Positions 38,501-46,334 of a stretch of 64,000 nt of DNA are shown here, piece by piece. Source of the DNA: Ornithoclostridium sp949298505 (GTDB lineage: Bacteria > Bacillota > Clostridia > Christensenellales > UBA3700); assembly GCA_949298505.1 (NCBI GenBank), contig CASFWW010000030.1, positions 1 through 64,000 of the forward strand. The letters run 5' to 3'. Position 1 is the first letter of the stretch. Each line of letters begins with the position of its first letter. The notes beneath the pieces were generated by a model, which saw only the letters and a list, made by a program, of their open reading frames with translations, searched no databases and was not told the origin of the DNA. Both the position numbers and the translations under genes were made by a program.

Positions 38501-41500
38501 CACGGTCACTGTCGATAAGAAGATGCTGGACAAGGTTGGTGCTATCAACGGCGGAGACCTCGGCTCCTCGATGTACAACGCTTCCAACGTCAATATCACT
38601 GCGGATATGGTCGCGGATCTCACTTCGTTTGCGGGACTCGATGATTATATCGCCGTCGTTTACAAGTCGGGAGACAGCGTCGTGAATGTCGTAAGAAACG
38701 CGGGCGTTTATACGGTAGACCTCGTGCTCATGCAGAACGACAACTACGCAATAAACGGCGGAGGAGAGTCTCTGCTCAACGAAGCCGCGACTTACACGGT
38801 GAACAAGGCTCAGGCGGAAAACCTGAATTTCTCGCTGACTTACGCGAATAAAGTGTACAACGGCAGCGATATGAGCGATTATATCAGATCCGTAATCGCT
38901 ATCGGCGGCATAAACGGAGAGCCCGTGACAGGCGCGACAATAGCTCTCACCGGCGGCGACAACCAGACGCTCGTTCCTGTGAATGCGAACACTTACAGAG
39001 TATACGCTCAGGCTACCGGGATGACCAATTACAAGGATATGAGCGCATCTGTATACGTCGGAGATTTCACGATAGACAAGGTGTACGTGGCTATCGAGAC
39101 GATAGGACTTCCCGACGCGACTTACACTTACGATTCTTTTGAAAAGAGCATATCCGGCACGGGGATCCAGCAGAGCGCGGTTCTCAAAAAGGTCATCTAC
39201 GAGTATGTGAAAGACGATTATACGTCAGGTAGCGGCGCGACTACCGTGGGCACATACAACGTGAAGATGACCGTGCTTCTGGACAAGGATAACTCCAGAT
39301 TCGGCAGCGACGTTACGCTTGAAACTGTCGTCGACGCAGAAGTGGGCGAGTGCTACAAGTACGAGCTCAACGCTGTTATGACGATAGAAAAAGCGGTTCC
39401 GACCGTGACGATAGACATCAATTCACGCGCGGCTTATTTCGACGGAAATGATCATGCGATAAGCTTCGCCATAAGCGGCGTCGAAAACGATGCTGCCATG
39501 AACGCGTCTTACGACAAGTCCGTTGGCGTTCAGTCTGTCACCATTGACGGTCTGGGCACGTTCACGGTGAGTTATTACAAAGATTCCGCATACAACGAAT
39601 TACTGACGGACGGAAGCGGCGCGGCGGCTCTGCCGATAACCGTTCTTCTCAGCAACGGCAAAACGCTTCCGTACTATCTGATGATAAACTTCACGTCGTC
39701 AAACCCCAACTATGCGGACAAAGAGTACAGAAACTCCGGTTCCAATATGGAATTGTACATTATGCAGTCGATCGTCACGCTGTCTTTCAACAGTCTGTCC
39801 GTACCTTACGGCACGCTGAAGAACAGGAGCGCGGCTAACGATTACGTCAATGCGAATATGAAGTACTCGTATACCGTAAACGACGAGGGCAGCGCGTCTG
39901 TCAATTACGATCCGGAGGCAATGCTTGAGATAAGCTACAATCTCGGCAGTTTCGACGTGAACACGGGAACTTACGACATTTCTGTCGAGGCAAAGGCGGC
40001 AAAGACCGAATTTGCCGATTCCGTCACCGCGGTCGTCAGTAACGCAAGCGCGATAAAACTCAATATCACTGCGGCTGACGTCACTGAGGATATGAAGGCG
40101 GCGTTCACCGACGTTTACGATTTCTACGGCAACAAGACTTATACCGCTACCGCTCTCGGCTGGGACGTGAAAGGCATCCTGAGCGAGGACGTCGCTTATG
40201 CCGTTTCTTATAACGGCGATCCCGACTTCTCGATATCGGACGCCGGCGAATACAAGCTGACAGTTTCTGTTCCCGAAGGCAACTACAAGGCATGGTCCGA
40301 CACCGTCATGCTCAAAATAGCTCAGGTCGGGCTTGACGTCGTATGGACGATGGACGGGGCTGAACCCGTTGACGGCGTATTCACCAAGACTTACGACGGT
40401 CAGCCGGCTAACGTGACCGCAAGCGTCGTAGGAGCAGAAGGCGTGACCGCGACAGTCGTTTACGTCAATTCCGAGGGCGCGGAAATCGATGCGCCTTACG
40501 TCGTTGGCACTCACTCCGCAAAGGCAGTGCTTTCCGACAGCAATTACTACGTGAACGAAGATTGCGGGAGCGTCACCGTCGTGATCGAGGCGATCGTGCT
40601 TGACGAAGACGCGATAAAGGGCTGGATATCCGATGACAGCGATGAGTACGGTTCCGTCCAGGGTATAGACATAACCGGACTTCCCGAAGGTTTCGGCGCC
40701 GTTTCAATAGAGTACAGAGCGGGCGACGTCGTATACGATATGACCACGGTCAGGAACGCGACCGTCGGCGAGTATTCCGCAACTGTCACCGTCAGCAACG
40801 GCAGTAGTACGGGAAGCGCGACGTTCACTTATACGGTCACGAAGCGCGAGATCGTGTTTACTGTCAGCGTTTCCGGAACTGCAGGAACCAAACCGACAGT
40901 CTCCAACGTGACGCTCGTTTCAGACAAGGCGCTGGCTTCCGGAGATACGGCAAAAGTGACCGGCATCACCTTCAACAGCGCATACAGTCAGGATATGTCT
41001 TTCGGCGTGTACAAGCTGTCTGACTACGTGTCTGCAGTAGAAATTGCGTTCAACGCTCACGGCGACTGCTACGATTACAGGATTGAGACGGGAGACCTCA
41101 GGCTCGTTCCCGCCGGCGCACCCGTAGTTGCAGATACCGTTGTGAACCACAACACCGTGACTTTGACGTTCGCTGAAGAAGCGGTATACGCTTACAGGAT
41201 CGGTTCGAGAGGAACGTGGGTTGAGACAAGCAACGCAAGCGACACCATGATCGTCAGCGGACTCAACGCAAACACCACTTACTCTATCTACGTCGCATAC
41301 GCCGGATTCACTTCTGTGAACAGCTTCAAGAGCGTGACGACGACTTCGGATCCCGACACCATCCTCACAATGATCGACGAGATCATGGAGGGCGGACTGA
41401 CGATAGACAAGCAGGCTCAGTACGAGAGTATACTCGCTTATTACGAAGGCATTGCGGAGTCTGACAGAGCGGAGATCCAGGCTGAGTACGACGCGCTCGT

Positions 41501-41681
41501 TTCTCAGTTCGAAGCGCTGAAGAACGGCGGGTCTGAAACTCCCGGAGATGAGGGCGACGGAAGCCGCGCGGCGGTGATCGCAGTGAGCGTGATATGCGGT
41601 TTGCTCGTTCTCGGAGCAATAGCCGGAGTCATAGCGGCGGTTGTCGTAAAGAAGCGCAAGAAGAACTCCGTTGAGGTATAA
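32502..41681 (+). CDS. Giant surface protein with beta-helix and MBG/YDG repeats (3059 aa)
   Basis: An AGGAGA site precedes the ATG. Residues about 8-30 are a signal or membrane segment. Residues about 75-430 are GLUG-type right-handed beta-helix repeats (NIGGIAGNMTGGLIHNCSV, IFGGVAGRASGGIISYTTV). From about 770 to 2700 run some 17 MBG/YDG-like domains of 80-110 residues, each opening with a Y-D/N/T-G-x-x-K type strand (FVYDGTGKDLTATF, SATYDGKEKSIGYTL, TKTYDGQPANVTASV) and most having an 'NAGTY' turn. An FN3-like domain (about 2870-2950), a charged helical linker, a membrane segment (about 3024-3050) and KKRKK follow. It is probably an elongated adhesin or cell-envelope stalk anchored by its C-terminal membrane helix. 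No LPXTG-type motif was found. Confidence 0.9.
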   Translation: MSKTKKKLFYSAIAAAVILLAFVAVTFMTSMTDQQKASVVAGTGENADVVSTATVSPSNDSDYNAIGLKTEMTYPGSFSGMTQQGQSISSASQLDSALKTSGTYYLTQNITYTASLGNTSAASSGTFSGVLYGNGYTVTVNVTDGSKYSWSTDGSYGFLVKNLKGTIRDLNVVIAANQSNWTKFGFNTSGSGTVSQVDGESAYMQNIGGIAGNMTGGLIHNCSVKYTGYLWLVTNGAGPGAGNAWSGDNMANIFGGVAGRASGGIISYTTVDFTGRVVNAGQQRGDGTNHLMISTGGVVGQVGNGTVYMRKITVQGGGWIASEAHTYSRGTFNYPYSDVLTGGIAGWVSSAANANLQVNGVYLNLTYFSQGADTGAYNGVTASNGNGGAVKSYYASTGGINKNAFKSAADSIANDQAGNISSDAYASEMRTSYGIGAVHQSKTNSVSLNNVYVSSATADIIQKHHPYAAHQIYYGRDTSNTYWNRWNWVYTVVDTSTLGNEFAFAPTTSVGNTVNHNTADILNLTNSQRGIYFKVSNQSASRFVYNIKQGTDSVNDLYQIYSKTYNNFGNGGTLWVPAMFAGYTGTVKSEGRGYNTLTDTNSSTVTTYKNTVSAEFGSYLYMDFDMSKGYDGTDRYADGYQGSGNNYTYTYNGNMLYVPAFAGYKTSYGTGEKVSFTEDELNSMELSSTHFSLSSSYTIENSGNTDYSLYNYLHWSGAGNVGTYTMTYNKDVSEAKFISKDGNNYYCAFMDSYPSKTVSVVPREVSLEWSAADFVYDGTGKDLTATFRGLPAGNELGNNDSSMLGVAVAYSASNENLLVQNKPYHAGEYTATATLTYNGTTENQLTGNFTLASSVYSFEVGKAQMSVQPENVVSLYGNDHAALLAGAKVTVSGNWIGDDQSSFVFTAKTVNDTINWATTKGEYDTTVGVALAEGAAEELLGDYLFNVTQGTLTINERPINGTLKINGGVYNGGEYSAALTLDEDVRVASDSVFTLDYLLNGEETVTAVNAGEYVIRITPEADKYAIGTIVIEGKDELYVDGETKLVVDQRSVDVTLSFDNGYVYDGANKVTGYAVQEQDGDAGVLSGEDAGLVMSYNGEAEAILPASYTAVATFSNGNYKAGTIAGGTFTVERADLSEIRIDQNSATYDGKEKSIGYTLVGVANEANIASLAGAVTVTYNRSTSLPVNADIYEVEINVAEGVAYNAKSASTTFTVNKADITFLPVAETTYTGKNIEPEYSVSAPGMDDASSLKNFVTVSSTVILNASTYDVTLAFAGTGNYNAKTEKYSLTVKRADLAVDIADGQTLTYNASAQIPAYTVSALVDGDAYGAVTLTVTGDNATNGQAVNAGTYSFTISIAQSVNYNAVEKTVSFTIGKYELSLIGATEQFVTVLKDGGGEMTAIDSYLPYVDVALIDGTGVYDETDLLFMTNPADELIFADGKATFTAEITVDGLNTENYAFTPVTITVNVLDASITITVNGHKETLTAVTFGDELAIEAKGSYGGNAEEAVQETTWYAKGESGDYDVELGAQPTDAGDYMAVFKYTFNTDNYVTRALYLTISPKAVTVTLDGSAISVTYGDEMQQNVFDGATYKTDAGNLDLTVEYSTNAVRFSPVGNYTLGGVVTAVTDGNVGNYVFNVVPGSLKVVKKTVYVKAADVTATYGDEVIFSDYTVYTDDGVNVWADYENAAQLKVTFSVQSGILTVGKYDVTVTGENANYNVYATSSNGTLTVEKRNITITVSDVNVTYGAQELPAVTGSITGGNLVNGDTLGTIAATWNNAAALSTLDATSYALSDYATLSATLNSAQEGTNYEITFETSTKLTVSPKNVTITFVGWQSADGMVSVDNAVTYNAGAWSPSATVDGIVNDDVVEIAIDDGTEIKNAGTYSRKLSLSGADAGNYVAEVYVATLEVLPYKTEISVGETEYVYTYGDAKTAISPSIRVLDGDVDDGSFVQKNYVGDNTSVTGTQVGWDEVWNAGSYTVAISYAGSNYTADTVYITVTVDKKMLDKVGAINGGDLGSSMYNASNVNITADMVADLTSFAGLDDYIAVVYKSGDSVVNVVRNAGVYTVDLVLMQNDNYAINGGGESLLNEAATYTVNKAQAENLNFSLTYANKVYNGSDMSDYIRSVIAIGGINGEPVTGATIALTGGDNQTLVPVNANTYRVYAQATGMTNYKDMSASVYVGDFTIDKVYVAIETIGLPDATYTYDSFEKSISGTGIQQSAVLKKVIYEYVKDDYTSGSGATTVGTYNVKMTVLLDKDNSRFGSDVTLETVVDAEVGECYKYELNAVMTIEKAVPTVTIDINSRAAYFDGNDHAISFAISGVENDAAMNASYDKSVGVQSVTIDGLGTFTVSYYKDSAYNELLTDGSGAAALPITVLLSNGKTLPYYLMINFTSSNPNYADKEYRNSGSNMELYIMQSIVTLSFNSLSVPYGTLKNRSAANDYVNANMKYSYTVNDEGSASVNYDPEAMLEISYNLGSFDVNTGTYDISVEAKAAKTEFADSVTAVVSNASAIKLNITAADVTEDMKAAFTDVYDFYGNKTYTATALGWDVKGILSEDVAYAVSYNGDPDFSISDAGEYKLTVSVPEGNYKAWSDTVMLKIAQVGLDVVWTMDGAEPVDGVFTKTYDGQPANVTASVVGAEGVTATVVYVNSEGAEIDAPYVVGTHSAKAVLSDSNYYVNEDCGSVTVVIEAIVLDEDAIKGWISDDSDEYGSVQGIDITGLPEGFGAVSIEYRAGDVVYDMTTVRNATVGEYSATVTVSNGSSTGSATFTYTVTKREIVFTVSVSGTAGTKPTVSNVTLVSDKALASGDTAKVTGITFNSAYSQDMSFGVYKLSDYVSAVEIAFNAHGDCYDYRIETGDLRLVPAGAPVVADTVVNHNTVTLTFAEEAVYAYRIGSRGTWVETSNASDTMIVSGLNANTTYSIYVAYAGFTSVNSFKSVTTTSDPDTILTMIDEIMEGGLTIDKQAQYESILAYYEGIAESDRAEIQAEYDALVSQFEALKNGGSETPGDEGDGSRAAVIAVSVICGLLVLGAIAGVIAAVVVKKRKKNSVEV

Positions 41682-41725
41682 CGGCTGAGAATGGCCGCAT
41701 TACGACGGTTGTAAAGCAAAAAGAA

Positions 41726-41763
41726 GGGCGCGCGTCTCCGATACCGGGGGCGCGCGTTTTCGT
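41726..41763 (+). terminator. Intrinsic terminator of the giant-gene operon
   Basis: GGGCGCGCG-rich stem: CGCGCG (41729-41734) pairs with CGCGCG (41751-41756) and is followed by TTTTCGTCTGTTT, about 45 nt after the stop codon. Confidence 0.75.
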
Positions 41764-41980
41764 CTGTTTCCGACCTTGTCACGGGCTCCAGCGTTTTTTC
41801 AAGCGCAAAGAGTCGTTTGCGGATGGCTGATGAAAGTGAGAACAAGACGTGTCGTCATCCGAACAAGAAAAGGATGCGGCGGAAAGACCGGGGCGAAAAC
41901 AGAAGGAAGGTTGCCAAAGAGAGGGTTGTCAAAGAGAAGAGTGCCGCCCGGGATCCGAAGTTCCCCGTGAGAGAAATGAA

Positions 41981-42010
41981 AAACGCCGTCCGGCAGGCGG
42001 ACGACGCAGT
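41981..42010 (-). terminator. Intrinsic terminator of the GH36 gene
   Basis: On the minus strand GCGTCGTCCG-cctg-CCGGACGGCG followed by TTTTT, starting about 30 nt after the GH36 stop. The opposite strand also ends in a T-run, so it may work both ways. The 41764-41980 stretch shows only weak, unsupported frames. Confidence 0.75.
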
Positions 42011-42038
42011 TTTTGTTTTTCAGAGAAAAAGGGTGGAT

Positions 42039-43844
42039 TTATTCTTTCGCTCCTTTGTTGATCGCTCCGCTGTACAAAGCGACCCTGAGAGTTTTTTCGC
42101 CGTCTCCGTAATCGTAGCGGACGGTGAGGTTGTGAGAGGCGTCCATGGATACGTCGACGATCTTTGCGCGCTTGCCGTCAAAGACGTGCCTGAGCGCGGA
42201 GAATTGCAGATCGTTGTATTCGGCGACGTTATCCGACGTGAACAGCACGCTTCCGAAAAGTTTGTTTATTTCGGCAAGCGCCGTCTTTTGCTTGAAAGTC
42301 ATATTCAGGTTTTCGTTTCTGAGAAGGAAAACGTCGGGATCGTTGCCGAAAGCTCTGCCGTCCAGGTGGCGGCGGAAAGCGGAGTTCGCTATCGCGTGAG
42401 AGGTGGAAACGCCTTCGCGTACGTCGTAATTCTTTTTATGCCATTTCAGAGATATGTCCTGTCCTATACGGCAATAATCCACTTTGCCGAACGCGGGCAT
42501 CAGCGGTACGCCGCAACCCAGGATGAGCTTGTCTCCCACACATTCGCGCAGGAAGTCCATTGCGTCGTACATTATTTCGGCGCGGCATTTGCCGTTGTAA
42601 GGCATGAACGCGGCGGCGTAAAGGAAATCGAGTTTTACCAGGTCGAATCCCCATTGATTGAGAACGACGTCGAACACGTTTTTCAGATGGGCGCGCACTT
42701 CTTCGTTGTATATGTCAAGCGCGTAAAATCCTCCCCAGTTGACGCCGGCGCGAACGGGTCTGCCCTTTTTGTCGGAGATGAGCCAGTCTTTATGCTGTCT
42801 GAATATTTCGCTGAGAGGAGTGACGGCAAAAGGAGCCAGCCACAGCCCGGCAAGCATATTTTTGTCATGGATCATCTTCGCGACGGGTTTCAGACCGTCT
42901 TTTACGTCCAGTTTTTCAGCCTGGGTATTGTTTTCTGCGCTCTGATCGGCGCGTATATCGTTGAGCACGTGGTAAAAGTCGGATTTGATCCTGAGCCAGT
43001 CTCCGACCGCGTGCTGATACCCGTCGTCGATCTGGAAAACGTCCGCTTTGCATTGAGAGAAGGGGACGTCAGGCATGATACCGTTTTTCTGCGCGTCCTT
43101 TGCCCGTTTTCCGCAGTCGGACAGCGCTTCAAGATCGCGGACGATTATTTCCGAATCAATGTTTGCGTAATAGTTGTACCACGTCGTGTATCCTTTTCTG
43201 AGAGGGCACGGACGGCAGCTTACGTTCAACGCTTCAAAGTATTTGTCGAACACTTCGTCGTAACAACCTCTGAATACGGCGAGTTTGCAAATCACGTTTT
43301 CGCCGTTTGAAAAATGTTTGCCTTCAAGGTCGACTGTGACGCGCAGTTTGCCGTGAACGGTGTCGAAATCGAGGATGGTGTAGCCGGTTCTGTCGCTGAG
43401 CGAGCCGATCAGCTCAAAGACGTCGCCGGTTCTGACGTAGCCGTACGAGAAGCCGTAAAATCTGCCTGCGGCATGAGAAGGTTTGTAAAAGTTATAATCG
43501 CCTGAAGCGGAGAATCCTATTTTTTTCGCGACAGGACCGTAAATGAATCTTCTCATCAGAGGCGTGGGAGCGTACTGCTTTGCGCCGGCAGGGTATTCCA
43601 TACAGTCTGTCCAGGACTGGTATCCGTTGACGAATATTCTGCTGTCGCCGGCGAAATTGCGGTCTATGGTAAGGCAGAAATTGCTGAAAGTAACGGGTTC
43701 ACTGCAATCCGCAGTCACGGTCATCACGTCCGGTCCGCCTGAAACGGTGATCTTCACTTTGTCTGACGAAGCCGCATATTCGAGTTCCGCTTTGCCGTAT
43801 ATTCCGGTGTCTATGCCGCTTGTTCTAATGATGTTGCTTTTCAT
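42039..43844 (-). CDS. GH36-type alpha-galactosidase
   Basis: The 601-aa protein begins MKSNIIRTSGIDTGIYG; AAGGAGA lies 6 nt upstream of the ATG at 43844, and an upstream in-frame ATG lacks one. An N-terminal beta-sandwich (about 1-230, with FVNGYQSWTDC) is followed by a TIM barrel with DVFQIDDGYQ, WLAPFAVTP, the nucleophile aspartate in LVKLDFLY, and the acid/base aspartate in CRIGQDIS. These fit clan GH-D, family GH36. There is no signal peptide, so it hydrolyses imported alpha-galactosides in the cytoplasm. It is divergent from an AraC regulator that probably controls it. Confidence 0.9.
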   Translation of the reverse strand: MKSNIIRTSGIDTGIYGKAELEYAASSDKVKITVSGGPDVMTVTADCSEPVTFSNFCLTIDRNFAGDSRIFVNGYQSWTDCMEYPAGAKQYAPTPLMRRFIYGPVAKKIGFSASGDYNFYKPSHAAGRFYGFSYGYVRTGDVFELIGSLSDRTGYTILDFDTVHGKLRVTVDLEGKHFSNGENVICKLAVFRGCYDEVFDKYFEALNVSCRPCPLRKGYTTWYNYYANIDSEIIVRDLEALSDCGKRAKDAQKNGIMPDVPFSQCKADVFQIDDGYQHAVGDWLRIKSDFYHVLNDIRADQSAENNTQAEKLDVKDGLKPVAKMIHDKNMLAGLWLAPFAVTPLSEIFRQHKDWLISDKKGRPVRAGVNWGGFYALDIYNEEVRAHLKNVFDVVLNQWGFDLVKLDFLYAAAFMPYNGKCRAEIMYDAMDFLRECVGDKLILGCGVPLMPAFGKVDYCRIGQDISLKWHKKNYDVREGVSTSHAIANSAFRRHLDGRAFGNDPDVFLLRNENLNMTFKQKTALAEINKLFGSVLFTSDNVAEYNDLQFSALRHVFDGKRAKIVDVSMDASHNLTVRYDYGDGEKTLRVALYSGAINKGAKE

Positions 43845-43864
43845 TGGCGTTCTCCTTATTGTGT

Positions 43865-43929
43865 GAATTATCATAGCCGAAAAGACGGGTCAACTCTTAT
43901 ATTCAAAGGAAAAATTTCCTGAGAGTTGA
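43865..43929. promoter_or_regulatory. GH36 promoter and candidate operator
   Basis: On the minus strand TTGACC (43893-43888), 17 nt, and TAATTC (43870-43865) form a modest promoter. Overlapping its upstream side is an inverted repeat TCAACTCT (43890-43897) / AGAGTTGA (43922-43929), enclosing a smaller palindrome AGGAAA-AA-TTTCCT (43907-43920). It is a likely binding site for the adjacent AraC regulator or another factor. Confidence 0.45.
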
Positions 43930-43950
43930 GTATTATGACACAAAACCGTC

Positions 43951-43982
43951 TTGTCAATGGCAGCCTGGTATGCTAATATAAT
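43951..43982 (+). promoter_or_regulatory. Promoter of the AraC regulator gene
   Basis: TTGTCA (43951-43956), 17 nt, TAATAT (43974-43979), with an overlapping TATAAT at 43977-43982. The AGGGGAAAAGAG ribosome site follows before the ATG at 44024. Confidence 0.5.
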
Positions 43983-44023
43983 AATAGCACAAATACGCGG
44001 TTTGTAAATAGGGGAAAAGAGTT

Positions 44024-44869
44024 ATGAATGTAAAAAAAAGGTATGATTGCGACAGCGCGGTTGATCTTTGGCGCTATTACGACGAAAACGAGCCGTTCAA
44101 CGTCGGAATGATCGGGTTCACGGATTGCGCGTGCGGCGGCGGGAAATATTTCGTGGAAAGAAAGGACTCGCAGATAACCGCCGTGGAATACGTACGCGAA
44201 GGGAAAGGCGTCTTCGAAATCAACGGAAAAAAATATTTTCCGGGCGCGCGGAGCGTGATGGTGCTGACAAAGGGCAGCGACCACTCGTACTATCCCGACG
44301 AGAAAGACCCGTGGAAGAAAGACTGGGTGATAGTGGACGGTCCGCTTGCCGACGCGCTTGTGAAGAATTATCTGCCCGAGGGGGAATATTGCTTTGCAAA
44401 CTGCGACATATCGCATTTCTTTTCTCGGCTGAAGTCGCTCGCTTCGGAACAGACACTTAATTACTGCAGTTTTGTAGACAACGCGGTTTTTCTGTTCTGC
44501 GACGCGCTTCAGACGGTCAAGAATCTGAGCCGCAAAAAATGTAACAGGATAGCGCTTGCAGTCAAAGCCGAGCTGGACGCAAACGTGGAAGGATCGATAA
44601 CCGTTGAGGAGATCGCGCGGAAACTGCATTATTCGCCCAATTACGTGATCAGACAGTTCAAGGAGCAATACGGCTGTACGCCGTACAAATACTATATGGA
44701 CAGGAAACTCAAACTGGCGCAGTTGTATCTCAGGAACACGGATATGACGGTGACGCAGATCGCAGACAAACTGCATTTTGCAGATCAGCATTATTTTTCC
44801 AACGCTTTCAGACAGCATTGCGGGATGAGTGCAGGCGAATACAGGAAAAAGCACGCGCCTCTCATTTAA
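44024..44869 (+). CDS. AraC-family transcriptional regulator
   Basis: The 281-aa protein has an N-terminal cupin-like sensor domain (about 1-165, with GKGVFEINGKKYFPGARSVM typical of the AraC arm and barrel). The C-terminal double-HTH spans about 180-280: ITVEEIARKLHYSPNYVIRQ then MTVTQIADKLHFADQHYFSN with the closing MSAGEYRKKH. Its divergent position next to the GH36 gene suggests a sugar-responsive activator of alpha-galactoside use. It ends in a hairpin shared with the convergent MFS gene. Confidence 0.93.
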   Translation: MNVKKRYDCDSAVDLWRYYDENEPFNVGMIGFTDCACGGGKYFVERKDSQITAVEYVREGKGVFEINGKKYFPGARSVMVLTKGSDHSYYPDEKDPWKKDWVIVDGPLADALVKNYLPEGEYCFANCDISHFFSRLKSLASEQTLNYCSFVDNAVFLFCDALQTVKNLSRKKCNRIALAVKAELDANVEGSITVEEIARKLHYSPNYVIRQFKEQYGCTPYKYYMDRKLKLAQLYLRNTDMTVTQIADKLHFADQHYFSNAFRQHCGMSAGEYRKKHAPLI

Positions 44870-44908
44870 AAATCAAGCGGTTCAATATTCCGTCTGACTT
44901 GATTTTTC
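44868..44908 (+). terminator. Bidirectional terminator between AraC and MFS genes
   Basis: AAAAATCAAG-20 nt-CTTGATTTTT. The right arm lies inside the last codons of the convergent MFS gene. The loop is long, so strength is uncertain. Confidence 0.55.
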
Positions 44909-46153
44909 ACGGCGCAGAGGCTTGTCCATACGCCCGATCGCGAAAAGGCAAACGAGCTGGATCACGGGGAAGATAGTACCCACCAGTATTCCTCCTCGCA
45001 GACCTATCTGTTCTGCGGTGAGCCCCAGGTTTTCTCCCAGTTCCAGCAGAGCGGGAGAATTGCCGATCGCGTCCGCAACGATGCCGGCTATGCCGGGACC
45101 GAGCGCGCAGCCCAGATCCCCGAACAGAGCGCAAAGCCCGAACATCGAAGTCCCTCCGTACGGGAAGCGCGCGCTCGTATTGCTTATCGTTCCCGGCCAG
45201 AGCATGCTGACAGTCAGCCCGGTGAAACCGCAGGCAAGCAGTGAGATTATCGGCTGAGGCACGAATACCATGGCGAGATAGCAGATCATACAGCAGACGG
45301 TCAAAACTTTGAGAACGCGCAGCAGATTCATCTTCGAACCGAACAGCCCGAACAGAAGTCTTCCCGTACCCATAAGTACCGCAAACAGACACGGACCCAA
45401 TAAATCCCCTAAAAATTTGGACACCCCCAGACCTTTTTCGGCGAACAGAGAAGACCATTGAGAAACGGTCAGTTCGCATGCTCCCGCGCATGTCATGATG
45501 ACGAGCGCCAGCAGAAAACGTCTGTCTTTTAAGAGAGAAAGGAGGGGAGTGCGCTTTTCTTCGGGTATAGTTTCAGCCATAGGTACGAACAGGAGCCAGA
45601 CCAGATTTGCAACGGGTACGACAGCCCAGACAAGCGGGAGCACATACCACAGAGAGGAATCGAAGATCTTTATGAAAAGTGTGGAGAGAAGCACGACGAT
45701 CGCCTGACCCCAGCAATAGAAAGAGTGGAGCATCGCCATCGTACTTTTCTTTTCTCCGAGGGGAAGGAGTTCGGTCAGAGGACTGACCACGACTTCTATA
45801 AGCCCTCCTCCCACCGCGAACACTACGGTCGATATCAGAAGCGCGGCAAAAGTGCTTGACATAACGTTGGGCAGAGTTCCCAGCAGGATCAGCCCTAGCG
45901 CAGACGTTGCCATAGCGGCGGTAACGGCAACTCTGAAACCGAATTTATCCGTGATTTTTCCGGCAAATGCGTCCACGACGAGCTGGGTCAGAAAGTTGAC
46001 CAGGATAACCGTGCTGAGCAGAGAGAGGTTAAGACTGAATTCGTCCTGAAAGACGACAAAGAGGAGAGGCGCCAGGTTGTTGTTTATCGCCTGAACTATA
46101 AATCCGGTCATACAGCCGGAAAACGTATGTTTGTATGTAAGACGGCTTTTCAT
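44882..46153 (-). CDS. MFS transporter
   Basis: The product is 423 aa when read from the ATG at 46153 (MKSRLTYKHT). This start is preferred because the in-frame ATG at 46162 overlaps a TATAAT -10 box, and the frame further upstream would be outside any transcript. About 12 membrane segments are visible, with the loop GKITDKFGFRVAV (MFS motif A position) and PLTELLPLGEKKSTM in the middle. The paralogue group (FHS or sugar-type MFS) is not certain. It lies near the GH36 gene and could import its substrate, but transcription is separate. Confidence 0.85.
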   Translation of the reverse strand: MKSRLTYKHTFSGCMTGFIVQAINNNLAPLLFVVFQDEFSLNLSLLSTVILVNFLTQLVVDAFAGKITDKFGFRVAVTAAMATSALGLILLGTLPNVMSSTFAALLISTVVFAVGGGLIEVVVSPLTELLPLGEKKSTMAMLHSFYCWGQAIVVLLSTLFIKIFDSSLWYVLPLVWAVVPVANLVWLLFVPMAETIPEEKRTPLLSLLKDRRFLLALVIMTCAGACELTVSQWSSLFAEKGLGVSKFLGDLLGPCLFAVLMGTGRLLFGLFGSKMNLLRVLKVLTVCCMICYLAMVFVPQPIISLLACGFTGLTVSMLWPGTISNTSARFPYGGTSMFGLCALFGDLGCALGPGIAGIVADAIGNSPALLELGENLGLTAEQIGLRGGILVGTIFPVIQLVCLFAIGRMDKPLRREKSSQTEY

Positions 46154-46160
46154 CTCTATC

Positions 46161-46189
46161 ATTATATGAAAGTAGTGAGAAAAAGGCAA
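46161..46189 (-). promoter_or_regulatory. Promoter of the MFS gene, leaderless
   Basis: On the minus strand TTGCCT (46189-46184), 17 nt, TATAAT (46166-46161), then seven bases (GATAGAG) to the ATG at 46153. The predicted transcript begins at or one base before the start codon. Confidence 0.6.
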
Positions 46190-46240
46190 GCGCAGCGGAT
46201 GAAAGCGCGAGAATTTGTGCGTCCCTGAAGCTGGTACGGG

Positions 46241-46269
46241 TTGACTTCGCGGCGCCGATGTCGTAAAAT
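46241..46269 (+). promoter_or_regulatory. Promoter of the DUF2804 gene
   Basis: TTGACT (46241-46246), 17 nt, TAAAAT (46264-46269), with a ~60-nt leader ending in AAGAGGTGATC before the ATG. Confidence 0.7.
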
Positions 46270-46334
46270 TAAATAAGAAGCGCATTCTCCGCGCAGAACT
46301 TATCGCCGCCCGAAGGCGAGCAAGAGGTGATCAT

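Noticed and set aside
41500..41681. Sortase LPXTG anchor in the MBG-repeat protein
   Set aside because: No LPxTG-like motif precedes the final membrane segment; only a TM helix and KKRKK are seen.
41817..43310. 497-aa plus-strand frame across the GH36 gene
   Set aside because: Most of it is antisense to the GH36 coding sequence. The first ~60 codons lie in the intergenic region but have low-complexity basic composition and no promoter.
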